From Amycolatopsis tucumanensis (GTDB taxonomy: Bacteria; Actinomycetota; Actinomycetes; Mycobacteriales; Pseudonocardiaceae): DNA of 62,257 nt. Shown piece by piece: positions 1 to 6,645 of this stretch; position 1 is the stretch's first letter; the number at the start of each line of letters is the position of its first letter. The stretch is from the NCBI RefSeq assembly GCF_021654135.1, contig NZ_JAKGSD010000051.1, positions 1 through 62,257 on the forward strand, written 5' to 3'. The notes under the pieces were generated by a model, which did no database searches, was not told where the DNA came from, and worked only from the letters and a program-made list of their open reading frames with translations. The position numbers were made by a program, and so were the translations under genes.

Positions 1-66
1 CCCGCCTTGACGCGGTGTCTCGGCAACCGAACACTGAAAGATCGGGTTCGGGAGGACTCAACCGGG

Positions 67-105
67 GCGTAGCGAAGCGAAGCCAGCGATTGAGAAAGCG
101 TAGCG
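67..105. repeat. Short direct repeat at the window edge
   Basis: The octamer GCGTAGCG occurs at 67-74 and again at 98-105, separated by AGCGAAGC-type sequence. It lies just beyond the stop of the first kinase-like gene. Only about a five-pair stem (GGGCG with CGCCC) can be drawn, so I cannot call it a terminator. It may be a piece of a dispersed intergenic repeat, but with one occurrence in the window this is a guess. Bases 1-110 otherwise show no supported gene. Confidence 0.3.
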
Positions 106-110
106 CCCGC

Positions 111-1052
111 TCAGAGAAAAAGAAGCTGCGTAACCCCGATCCCAATAGCCGCCGCGACCAGCACAGCCATCGTCGCGAGGATCAACTGCCGCGCCCGGAC
201 CGGTGAGATCCGCACCAACGGCTCCCTCGGCGGAGGCGGCGGCGACGGCGGCCGGAACGCGGGCACGGTCGGCAGCGCGGGCGCGGTGGGCGGGATGAAC
301 GCGGTCTGCCGTCCCTGCGTGATCGCCTGGAACGAGGTGATGCTGTCGCCGAGCGTGGGGCGGCTCAGCGGGTCCTCGCGCAGGAGCTTCATCAGCGCGG
401 GCGCGAGCACGCCGGCCTTCTCCGGTTGCCGCAGCGGCCCGCCGCCGTGGTCGCCGTAGGGCGGCACGCCTTCGACAGCCGTGTAGAGGGTGGCGCCGAG
501 CGAAAACGCGTCGGTGGCCGGCGCGGCGGTCGCGCCCCGCGAGAGTTCCGGGGCCCGGTAGGCGGGGTTGAAACCGGCGCCGGTGAACCCGATGTCGGTG
601 ACCTTGACGCCCCCGTCGTCGGCGAGCAGCACGTTGCCCGGCTCCAGCCCGCGGTGCACCACACCGGCCCGGTGCGCCGCGGCCAGCGCGGACGCGAGCT
701 GGATGCCCAGGAACGCGGTCTGGTCGGGCGTGAGCGTCCCGTACTCGCTCAGGAAGTCCGCCATGTTGCGGGAGGGCACGTACTCCATGACCACCCACGG
801 GTCCGGCCCGTCGCGGAGCACGTCGTAGACGCCGATCGCGCAGGCGTGCTGGATCCGCATCGCGGCGCGGCCCTCTTCCAACGCGGCGGCGACGGACTGC
901 TCGCTGTGCCCCGGCGCGACCGACATCTTCTTGGCGGCCACCGTGCGGTTCAGCTGCGTGTCGTACGCCAGCCACACGATTCCGGCGCGGCCACGACCGA
1001 TCGGTTGGTCCAACCGGTACCGGCCGCCGACGAGTGCGCCCTCAGTACCCAC
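111..1052 (-). CDS. Membrane-anchored Ser/Thr pseudokinase (PknB-like fold)
   Basis: The 313-residue product has a Hanks-type kinase fold. The P-loop reads IGRGRAG (18-24) and the ATP-anchoring lysine is K41 in VAAKK. The catalytic loop reads HRGLEPGN (133-140) where active kinases have HRDIKPxN, so the catalytic Asp is Gly135 and the loop Lys is Glu137. The magnesium-binding DFG is DIG (153-155). ATP may bind, but phosphotransfer is unlikely. A Pro-rich linker and one C-terminal membrane segment (about 290-310) follow, with almost nothing outside the membrane. The GTG start has GAGAGGG upstream. It follows an active kinase by 80 bp in the same direction, so a regulatory or scaffold role for that kinase is inferred. 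Confidence 0.85.
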   Translation of the reverse strand: MGTEGALVGGRYRLDQPIGRGRAGIVWLAYDTQLNRTVAAKKMSVAPGHSEQSVAAALEEGRAAMRIQHACAIGVYDVLRDGPDPWVVMEYVPSRNMADFLSEYGTLTPDQTAFLGIQLASALAAAHRAGVVHRGLEPGNVLLADDGGVKVTDIGFTGAGFNPAYRAPELSRGATAAPATDAFSLGATLYTAVEGVPPYGDHGGGPLRQPEKAGVLAPALMKLLREDPLSRPTLGDSITSFQAITQGRQTAFIPPTAPALPTVPAFRPPSPPPPPREPLVRISPVRARQLILATMAVLVAAAIGIGVTQLLFL

Positions 1053-1132
1053 TACACCCTCTCGTCGTCCCGGCCTGTCGGATAGTCACCCACCACCCTA
1101 CTGACCGATCCTGAACGTTTCCGGCAGTCGAC

Positions 1133-2677
1133 TCAGCCGTTCCCGGCAGGCGAAGTCGAGGTGTTGGTTGCCGTGTTCGACGTCGACGGCTCCGACGAGC
1201 TCGTCTTCGGCGGGCTGGACTTGGTGGGCGAGCTGGTCCGCGGCGTCGAAGTCTCCTCGGCGGAGCTGCGCCGCGAGGGGGAGGACTTCGTGGGCTCGTT
1301 GGCCTGGCTCGAGCGCGTCGCGGTCGGCGTCGAGCTCTCCGTCGTCTCCACCGACGAGCTGGTCACCAGCGGCGGCACCACCGGCGGGCTGGTCTCGGTG
1401 GTGTTCGTGGTGTTGTTGTTCGCCGGCGTGAACAGCCAGATGCCGAGCGCCACGAGACCGGCCACCACGACGGCGCCGATCGCGGCGGGCACCTTCCACT
1501 TGCCCCGCTTCTCGTCCTCGTCGTCCGCCGCGGCGGCCCGGGGCTCGTCGTCGTAGCCGTCGTAGCCCGCAGGCACCGCGCGCGTCGCGCCCTGGCGGTC
1601 GTAGTCGTCCGTCGGGTACGCGGCGGTGGCGGCGTACGGGTCGTCCGAGTAGTCGTCGTACTCGTCGTAGAACTGGTCGCTCGCGCCGCCGGCCAGCGTG
1701 CCGGAGTGCGCGCCGAGCTCGTCACCGCGGAAAGCCCGTGTGGCGCCGGCGCCGGCCGCCGCGCCCAGCGCTCCAGCCGCGAGCGCGCCACCGGCGAGCG
1801 CTCCGCCGGAGGGCGAGAACCGCGTCTCGTCGTCCGGACCGCCCAGCGGCGTCTCACCGCGCGCCACGGCCGCGAGCAGCTCCTCGGCCTCCGCGGCGGT
1901 CGGGCGGTGCTGGACCTCCGGGTGCAGCAGCACGGCCAGCACGCTGGCGAGCGGACCGGACTGCCGCGGCGGGTTGATCTGCCCCGCGGCGACCGCGTGC
2001 AGCAGGCTCAGGGTGTTCTCGCTCAGACCGAACGGCGGCTGGCCCTCGCACGCCGCGTACAGCGTGGAGCCCAGCGAGAAGACGTCCGCTTCCGGGCCCG
2101 GGTCGCCACCGATCGCGACCTCCGGCGCCAGGTAGGCCGGGGTGCCCGCGATCATGCCGGTCTTGGTGACCGTCACGTCGTCCTTGGCACGCGAGATGCC
2201 GAAGTCGGTGATCTTCACCACGCCGTTGTCGGCGAGCAGGATGTTGCCCGGCTTGATGTCCCGGTGCACGATCCCGACCGCGTGCGCCTCCTTGAGCGCG
2301 GCCGCGATCTGGGCGCCGATGCGCGCGACCTCGCGCGGCGGCAGCGTCTTCCGGTCGCGCAGCAGCTCGGCCAGGCTCGTCGACGGCAGGTACTCCATCA
2401 CCAGGCACGGGTGGCCGTTGTCGTCGGTGACGACGTCGAAGACGGAGATCGCGTTCGGGTGGTGCAGGCGGGCGGCGATGCGGCCCTCACGCATCGTGCG
2501 CTGCTTGGCGTCCTCGGCCTCGTGCTGGTCCAGCCCCGGTTGCAGAAGCAACTGCTTGATCGCGACCGAACGGCCGAGTACGTCGTCGTGCGCCTGCCAC
2601 ACGGCACCCATGGCGCCGCTGCCGATTCGCCGCTCGATCCGGTACCGGCCGGCGACCAGGCGACCCTCGTCGCTCAC
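1133..2677 (-). CDS. Serine/threonine protein kinase, PknB family
   Basis: This is a 514-residue receptor-type kinase. The glycine loop is IGSGAMG (18-24), the ATP lysine is K41 (VAIK), the catalytic loop is HRDIKPGN with D140, and DFG is at 158-160. The activation segment has several Thr residues (TVTKTG) before GTPAYLAPE, as expected for autophosphorylation. A juxtamembrane Asp/Tyr-rich region leads to one membrane segment (WKVPAAIGAVVVAGLVALG) and a Ser/Thr-rich extracellular tail without PASTA repeats. The GTG start is preceded by GAAGGAGGT. It reads into the pseudokinase gene on the same strand, and the two catalytic domains look like duplicates. Substrates cannot be deduced. Confidence 0.93.
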   Translation of the reverse strand: MSDEGRLVAGRYRIERRIGSGAMGAVWQAHDDVLGRSVAIKQLLLQPGLDQHEAEDAKQRTMREGRIAARLHHPNAISVFDVVTDDNGHPCLVMEYLPSTSLAELLRDRKTLPPREVARIGAQIAAALKEAHAVGIVHRDIKPGNILLADNGVVKITDFGISRAKDDVTVTKTGMIAGTPAYLAPEVAIGGDPGPEADVFSLGSTLYAACEGQPPFGLSENTLSLLHAVAAGQINPPRQSGPLASVLAVLLHPEVQHRPTAAEAEELLAAVARGETPLGGPDDETRFSPSGGALAGGALAAGALGAAAGAGATRAFRGDELGAHSGTLAGGASDQFYDEYDDYSDDPYAATAAYPTDDYDRQGATRAVPAGYDGYDDEPRAAAADDEDEKRGKWKVPAAIGAVVVAGLVALGIWLFTPANNNTTNTTETSPPVVPPLVTSSSVETTESSTPTATRSSQANEPTKSSPSRRSSAEETSTPRTSSPTKSSPPKTSSSEPSTSNTATNTSTSPAGNG

Positions 2678-2861
2678 GCGACCTCCTTCGGGGGCTGTTT
2701 CAGGGCGCGACAGTGCCGCACGCCTGGAAGCCTATGCACGTAGCTCGGCCCGTGGGCCGGGGGTTGGGCCAGATCCGTCAATCAAGGCTAGGGTGCTCAC
2801 TCTGCGCGCATGCATCCGGCACTGTCTGGGGCGGCCGGGACCGTGCCTGGTATGACGTCCG

Positions 2862-3704
2862 CTACAGCTCCTCGGCGGCCAGCAGGACCGCTTCCGAGAT
2901 GCTGCGTCCGGCCTCGTCGAGCCCCAGTTGCTGGGTGACGCGCAGCCGGGTGCCGTCGTCGCGGCGCATCAGCACCACGGCGAGCACGGACCCGTCCGGC
3001 TGCACGCGCGTCTCCACCACCTCGACCTGGCGCATGGTGCTCCACGCCCGCACCAGGTCGCCGGCCTCTTCGCCGGCCAGCGCCGGGCTGAGCAGGTCCA
3101 GCGCCTTCTCCGGTGCGGAATCGACCCGCCGGTAGAACTCGTTGACCACCGCCAGCTTCTCCGCGTCGGTCAGCACGGGGGCGGTCGTCGTCGTGGTCAC
3201 GGAGCCCTCGGGCGCGACGGGCGCCCCGGTCTCCGCGGGCTGGGTCTGGGCCACCGGCACCTGGGTGAGCGGGGTGCTGGTCGCCTCGGCGTGACCCACG
3301 GTGTTGCTGCCCTGCTTGCCGCCCGGCGCGCCGCCCGCGGCGAACCCGCCGAGCGCGGCCGCCCCGGTGATCTGCGGCGGGGCCGGGCTGACCGGCGCGG
3401 CCGACTGGTCCCGGCCGCGGCTGAGCACCGACGACGCCACGACCGCGCCCACGAGCAGCGTGCCCGCCATGGTGAGCCCGGTGAGCTTGGCGAGCTTCGC
3501 GCCCCGGCTCTCCGGCTCCCGCTGCGGCTCGGTCCTGGTCCGGACGCGCGGTGGCGGCAGGTACTTCCGCGGCTCGCGGAACACCTGTGTGAGGTACTCG
3601 CGGTCGACCATCTCGTTGTCGAGGATCTCGGGGGAGATCAGCTCCTCGACGCGGAGTGCGTCCGGCGTGCGGGTGGCGCGACGCCGTTCGTGTGCGACTC
3701 TCAT
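2862..3704 (-). CDS. Single-pass membrane protein of unknown function
   Basis: The 280-residue product has a basic cytoplasmic N terminus with an acidic patch (VEELISPEILDNE), one membrane segment at about 76-95 (LTMAGTLLVGAVVASSVL), a Pro/Ala/Thr-rich linker and a compact C-terminal domain of about 110 residues. That domain has alternating strands (VEVVETRVQPDGSVLAVVLM) after a helix starting LTDAEKLAVVNEFY, which suggests an NTF2-like extracellular fold. The next gene upstream has the same architecture. It lies 184 bp upstream of the active kinase on the same strand, so the kinase could act on its cytoplasmic N terminus; that is inference. I do not recognise a named family. Confidence 0.75.
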   Translation of the reverse strand: MRVAHERRRATRTPDALRVEELISPEILDNEMVDREYLTQVFREPRKYLPPPRVRTRTEPQREPESRGAKLAKLTGLTMAGTLLVGAVVASSVLSRGRDQSAAPVSPAPPQITGAAALGGFAAGGAPGGKQGSNTVGHAEATSTPLTQVPVAQTQPAETGAPVAPEGSVTTTTTAPVLTDAEKLAVVNEFYRRVDSAPEKALDLLSPALAGEEAGDLVRAWSTMRQVEVVETRVQPDGSVLAVVLMRRDDGTRLRVTQQLGLDEAGRSISEAVLLAAEEL

Positions 3705-3867
3705 GGACCTGTCGTCTGGATCTTCCGTCTCGGGGGGACTGGCCGGGGCTGTCTAGCTGTTAATCAGCGAACCCCCGTACCGCGTTACCTGCCACACCCG
3801 ATCGGTGGAGGGGCACCGGGGAACGACGAACGGCAGTCACCGTCACCCACCTGGAGCAGTGCGGTGG

Positions 3868-5076
3868 TCAGGCACCGTCGCTGGTGATCTTGTCGCCGGA
3901 GAACTCGAGCGTGCGCTCCTCGGTGACCTCGCGGCCGTCCTTGTAGACGGTCTGCACGGTGCACACCGTCTTGCCGTCGTACTGGTGCACGCGGATGTGC
4001 TTGACCTGGAAGTACGCCACCTCGGCGTACTTGCGCTCCAGCCCCTGCGGGCCTTCCTGCTTCAGCTCGCCGTCGGTCAGGCTCGCGGCGGCCTCGGGGT
4101 TCTCGGTGACCGTGTCGAGGTAGGTCTGCGAGTTGCTGGCCAGCGTCTTCGGGTCCTCGTCCGCGTACGCGGCGAACCGGTACGGGTCCGCCTCGTAGGG
4201 CGCGGGGGATGGCGCCGGCTTGGGCGGGACGCTGCTGGTGGTCGGCGTCGCGGTGGTCGTGCCGCTCGCCGGGCCGCCGGTCGCCGAGGTGTCGCGGACC
4301 GTGCTCGATCCCGCGGGCGCGCGCACGCCCGCGCTCTCGGTCGGCCGGGCGCTGGTCGCGCCGGTGTCCCGGATGTCGTCGCGGGACGTGCTGGACGTGC
4401 CGCTCTCGTCGCCGCCGGAGCTGGGCGGGGCGATCTGCTCACCGGAGAGGGTGGGCACCCCGCCGCCGAGGCCGGGCACCCACGCGCCGCCCGCCTGGTC
4501 CGGCGCCGGTTTCGCGACGAACGCCGAGCCGGCGAACATCAGCGCGACGACGACGCCGCCCGACGAGGCGGTGGCGAACCAGGCGGCCTTGCGCCAGCTC
4601 CGCGGCGGGGTGACCGACGCGGGCACGTTGCCGAGGTCGAAGGAGCCGAGGCCGGTCACCGGGGCCGCCTCGTACACGCGCACGTCGGTGTCCTCGGCCT
4701 CGCGGCGGCGCGGCGGGGTCAGCTTGACCTTGGTCCGCTGGGGGCGCTGCCCCGGTTTCGCGGCAGGCGGCGCGGGCTGCTCGGGCGGGGCAGGCTGCTC
4801 GGGCGGGGCTGGCGGCTCGGGCAGAGGGAGCTCACCGTGCGCGGCCGGGAAGACGTCGGTGGTGGAGATGCGTTCGGTCAGCGGCAGCGAGCCGCGGGCG
4901 GGGGCGTCGAACGGCTCGGAGCTTCGCGGGTGCACCGGCATCGGCCGGACCGGCTCCGGAGCCCGCCGGGCGGCCGGCGGGTGCGCCGGGACGACCGGGG
5001 TCCAGGTTCCGGCACCACGGCGGTGCCGGCCGGTCCGGGAACGAGAGCTTTCCGTGAAATCGGCCCCGCGTGTCAT
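3868..5076 (-). CDS. Single-pass membrane protein of unknown function, similar layout to its neighbour
   Basis: The product is about 402 residues: a Pro-rich cytoplasmic N terminus with PPEQPAP repeats, a membrane segment (AAWFATASSGGVVVALMFAG), a Ser/Thr/Pro-rich extracellular linker and a C-terminal domain with a helix-then-strands pattern (YAEVAYFQVKHIRVHQYDG). The frame is open upstream to 5280, but that stretch encodes an Arg- and Cys-rich sequence unlike real protein, so I place the start at ATG 5076; CCAGGATG-type alternatives such as 4949 cannot be excluded. It probably shares ancestry or role with the gene at 2862. No function is assigned. Confidence 0.65.
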   Translation of the reverse strand: MTRGADFTESSRSRTGRHRRGAGTWTPVVPAHPPAARRAPEPVRPMPVHPRSSEPFDAPARGSLPLTERISTTDVFPAAHGELPLPEPPAPPEQPAPPEQPAPPAAKPGQRPQRTKVKLTPPRRREAEDTDVRVYEAAPVTGLGSFDLGNVPASVTPPRSWRKAAWFATASSGGVVVALMFAGSAFVAKPAPDQAGGAWVPGLGGGVPTLSGEQIAPPSSGGDESGTSSTSRDDIRDTGATSARPTESAGVRAPAGSSTVRDTSATGGPASGTTTATPTTSSVPPKPAPSPAPYEADPYRFAAYADEDPKTLASNSQTYLDTVTENPEAAASLTDGELKQEGPQGLERKYAEVAYFQVKHIRVHQYDGKTVCTVQTVYKDGREVTEERTLEFSGDKITSDGA

Positions 5077-5304
5077 GCCGTGTGGACACCGCCCTCTGCG
5101 TCGTCTGACGCCGGAAAGAGGCCGATTCGACCGAATGGAGCAGGCCGTGCATGTGCGGGTGCACGTTCGTCTGCACGCGCACGGCCTGTCGCCGGGCGCG
5201 CGGAGCCGAATCTGGGGCATCCCACGCCCTAAAGAGTAAGAGCCCGCGCCGGTCGTCAAAGCGTGAGCCCGCAAGTTCACTCTGTTGGGGCGTCGGCGCT
5301 CCGG

Positions 5305-5610
5305 TCACCCACCGCTTCGGTAGCGCGCCTGGGTCGACTGGAGGGCCTTGGTCGCGACCGCGCCGCTGCCCGCGGCGACGATGATCGCGAGGATGTCCAT
5401 CCCGGTGCCACCCGACGTGAACAGCCACGCGAGGAGCGCCGCGGCGGAGGTTCCGCCGGCGAGCGCCCACCGGCTGCGGACGTACTGCGCGACCGGCGCG
5501 CCGCCGGCCCGCTTGTTCGCCGCGTTGTTCAGCAGCGCCAGGTAACCCACATGGGCTAGCGAGGCGAGCACACTGGCGATCGCGATGATGACCGCGATGA
5601 CGTTAATCAT
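5305..5610 (-). CDS. Small membrane protein of unknown function
   Basis: The 101-residue protein has three hydrophobic segments: residues 2-28 at the N terminus, a middle segment near WALAGGTSAAALLAWLF and a last segment near MDILAIIVAAGSGAVA. The ATG has GGAG at a good distance. It lies 64 bp downstream of chorismate mutase on the same strand. Nothing in the sequence indicates a substrate or partner. Confidence 0.7.
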   Translation of the reverse strand: MINVIAVIIAIASVLASLAHVGYLALLNNAANKRAGGAPVAQYVRSRWALAGGTSAAALLAWLFTSGGTGMDILAIIVAAGSGAVATKALQSTQARYRSGG

Positions 5611-5674
5611 GTCTCCAGTGTGCCCGTCCGCCGAGCCACCGGACCTCCGGGAAGCCCCGGAAATCGGACGATTT

Positions 5675-5980
5675 TCAGCGGCCGAGCCGACCGCGCCCCA
5701 GGTTCAGCAACGCCATCGCGAGCTGGCGGCCGTCCGGGCCGAGTTCGCGGTAGCGGGCGAGCACGTCCATCTCGCGGTTGTAGACGATGCGGGTGCCGCC
5801 CGCGGCCATCCGCGCGGCGCCGATCGTCTGGGAGACCTCGACCCGGCGCTTGACGAGCCGCAGGATCTCGGAGTCGAGCCAGTCGATCTCCTTGCGCAGC
5901 TCGGCGATCTCCTCGGCCGTGGCGACGGGTTCGCCGGAAGTCTCCGGCGGGGTGGCTTTCTCGTTCGTCTGTGCGTTCAT
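5675..5980 (-). CDS. aroQ: Chorismate mutase, AroQ class
   Basis: This enzyme converts chorismate to prephenate at the branch to phenylalanine and tyrosine. The 101-residue product carries the all-helical AroQ pattern: helix 1 with ELRKEIDWLDSEILRLVKRR (about 29-48) holding the active-site Arg, then IGAARMAAGG, and a short C-terminal helix ending GRGRLGR. It has no signal peptide, so it is the intracellular type like M. tuberculosis Rv0948c, which acts in complex with DAHP synthase. GGAGGG precedes the ATG. Its minus orientation beside plus-strand pcrA matches the mycobacterial arrangement. Confidence 0.9.
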   Translation of the reverse strand: MNAQTNEKATPPETSGEPVATAEEIAELRKEIDWLDSEILRLVKRRVEVSQTIGAARMAAGGTRIVYNREMDVLARYRELGPDGRQLAMALLNLGRGRLGR

Positions 5981-6028
5981 CGGGCCCTCCGGTCGGTTCC
6001 CGGACCCGCACGGCCCCGAAGCCGACGA

Positions 6029-6057
6029 AAGCCCCGGGTCCGCGGACTCCGGGGCTT
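6029..6057 (-). terminator. Hairpin downstream of the DUF1707 gene
   Basis: AAGCCCCGG (6029-6037) pairs with CCGGGGCTT (6049-6057), and the loop contains the self-complementary GTCCGCGGAC. The stem is strong but lacks a clear U tract. It lies between the DUF1707 stop and the chorismate mutase start on the minus strand, so it probably separates the two transcripts. Confidence 0.6.
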
Positions 6058-6148
6058 GTGGTGACGGTGTGGTGTGGGCACCTACGCGATCACGGGAGCC
6101 GGAGTCCGGATCCCGTAGAAAAATCGGTACGGGTGGTGCTGCACGAGA

Positions 6149-6535
6149 TCAGTATGGCACAACTCGCCCCCGGGCGCGGACGGCCGCGTGTGCGACCAGG
6201 CTCACGCCGAGCCAGAACATCGGGAACGCCGGCCAGAAGAACTCCGCGTCCGACACCGCGAACCGCGTGACGAGCAGCGCGGACAGCACGGCCACCACCG
6301 CGGCGTGCACCCGCAGGGGCACGGGGAAGCGCGAGGGGCGCGGCGGCGTTGGTTCCGGTAGGTCCCGCGTGAGCGCGGACAGTTCGTCGACGTAGGTCGC
6401 GGCGTAGGCGGCGGCGAGGCGATCTTCGGCTTCGCCTAGGGTCAGCCTGCCCTCGCCGCTCGCTTCCTGCAGCCGGGTCGCCACGCGCTCCCGGTCCTGG
6501 TCTCCGGCGCGGATCCGGTTCGATGGTGCGTCCAT
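6149..6535 (-). CDS. DUF1707 (SHOCT-like) domain membrane protein
   Basis: The 128-residue protein begins with the DUF1707 signature of actinomycetes (RIRAGDQDRERVATRLQEA, then GRLTLGEAEDRLAAAYAA, residues about 8-50). A Pro-rich linker and two hydrophobic segments follow, VHAAVVAVLSALLVTRFAV and FWPAFPMFWLGVSLVAHAAV. The short N-terminal helical domain is found across actinobacteria ahead of varied membrane modules; its function is not established. It is divergent from pcrA, with about 110 bp between the starts. Confidence 0.82.
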   Translation of the reverse strand: MDAPSNRIRAGDQDRERVATRLQEASGEGRLTLGEAEDRLAAAYAATYVDELSALTRDLPEPTPPRPSRFPVPLRVHAAVVAVLSALLVTRFAVSDAEFFWPAFPMFWLGVSLVAHAAVRARGRVVPY

Positions 6536-6613
6536 GCCGTCGATCCTCCGCCGCGGCGAGCGGGCGCGCGTCCGTCCGCCGACGACACCTGGCGGTACGT
6601 CCGGCGCGGTAAA

Positions 6614-6636
6614 CCGTCAGTGCCCCCGAGTAGCGT
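6614..6636 (+). promoter_or_regulatory. RecA-NDp/PafBC-type promoter of pcrA
   Basis: The sequence CCGTCAGTG (6614-6622), eight bases, then TAGCGT (6631-6636) matches the mycobacterial LexA-independent damage promoter TTGTCRGTG-N8-TANNNT at seven of nine positions upstream and at all three fixed -10 positions. The ATG at 6646 lies only ten bases after the -10, so the transcript would be nearly leaderless. This suggests damage induction of the helicase without LexA. It is a motif match only. Confidence 0.6.
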
Positions 6637-6645
6637 GGAGAACCG

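Noticed and set aside
5077..5280. N-terminal extension of the membrane protein at 3868-5076
   Set aside because: The extra codons give an Arg- and Cys-rich sequence unlike protein and have no better ribosome site.
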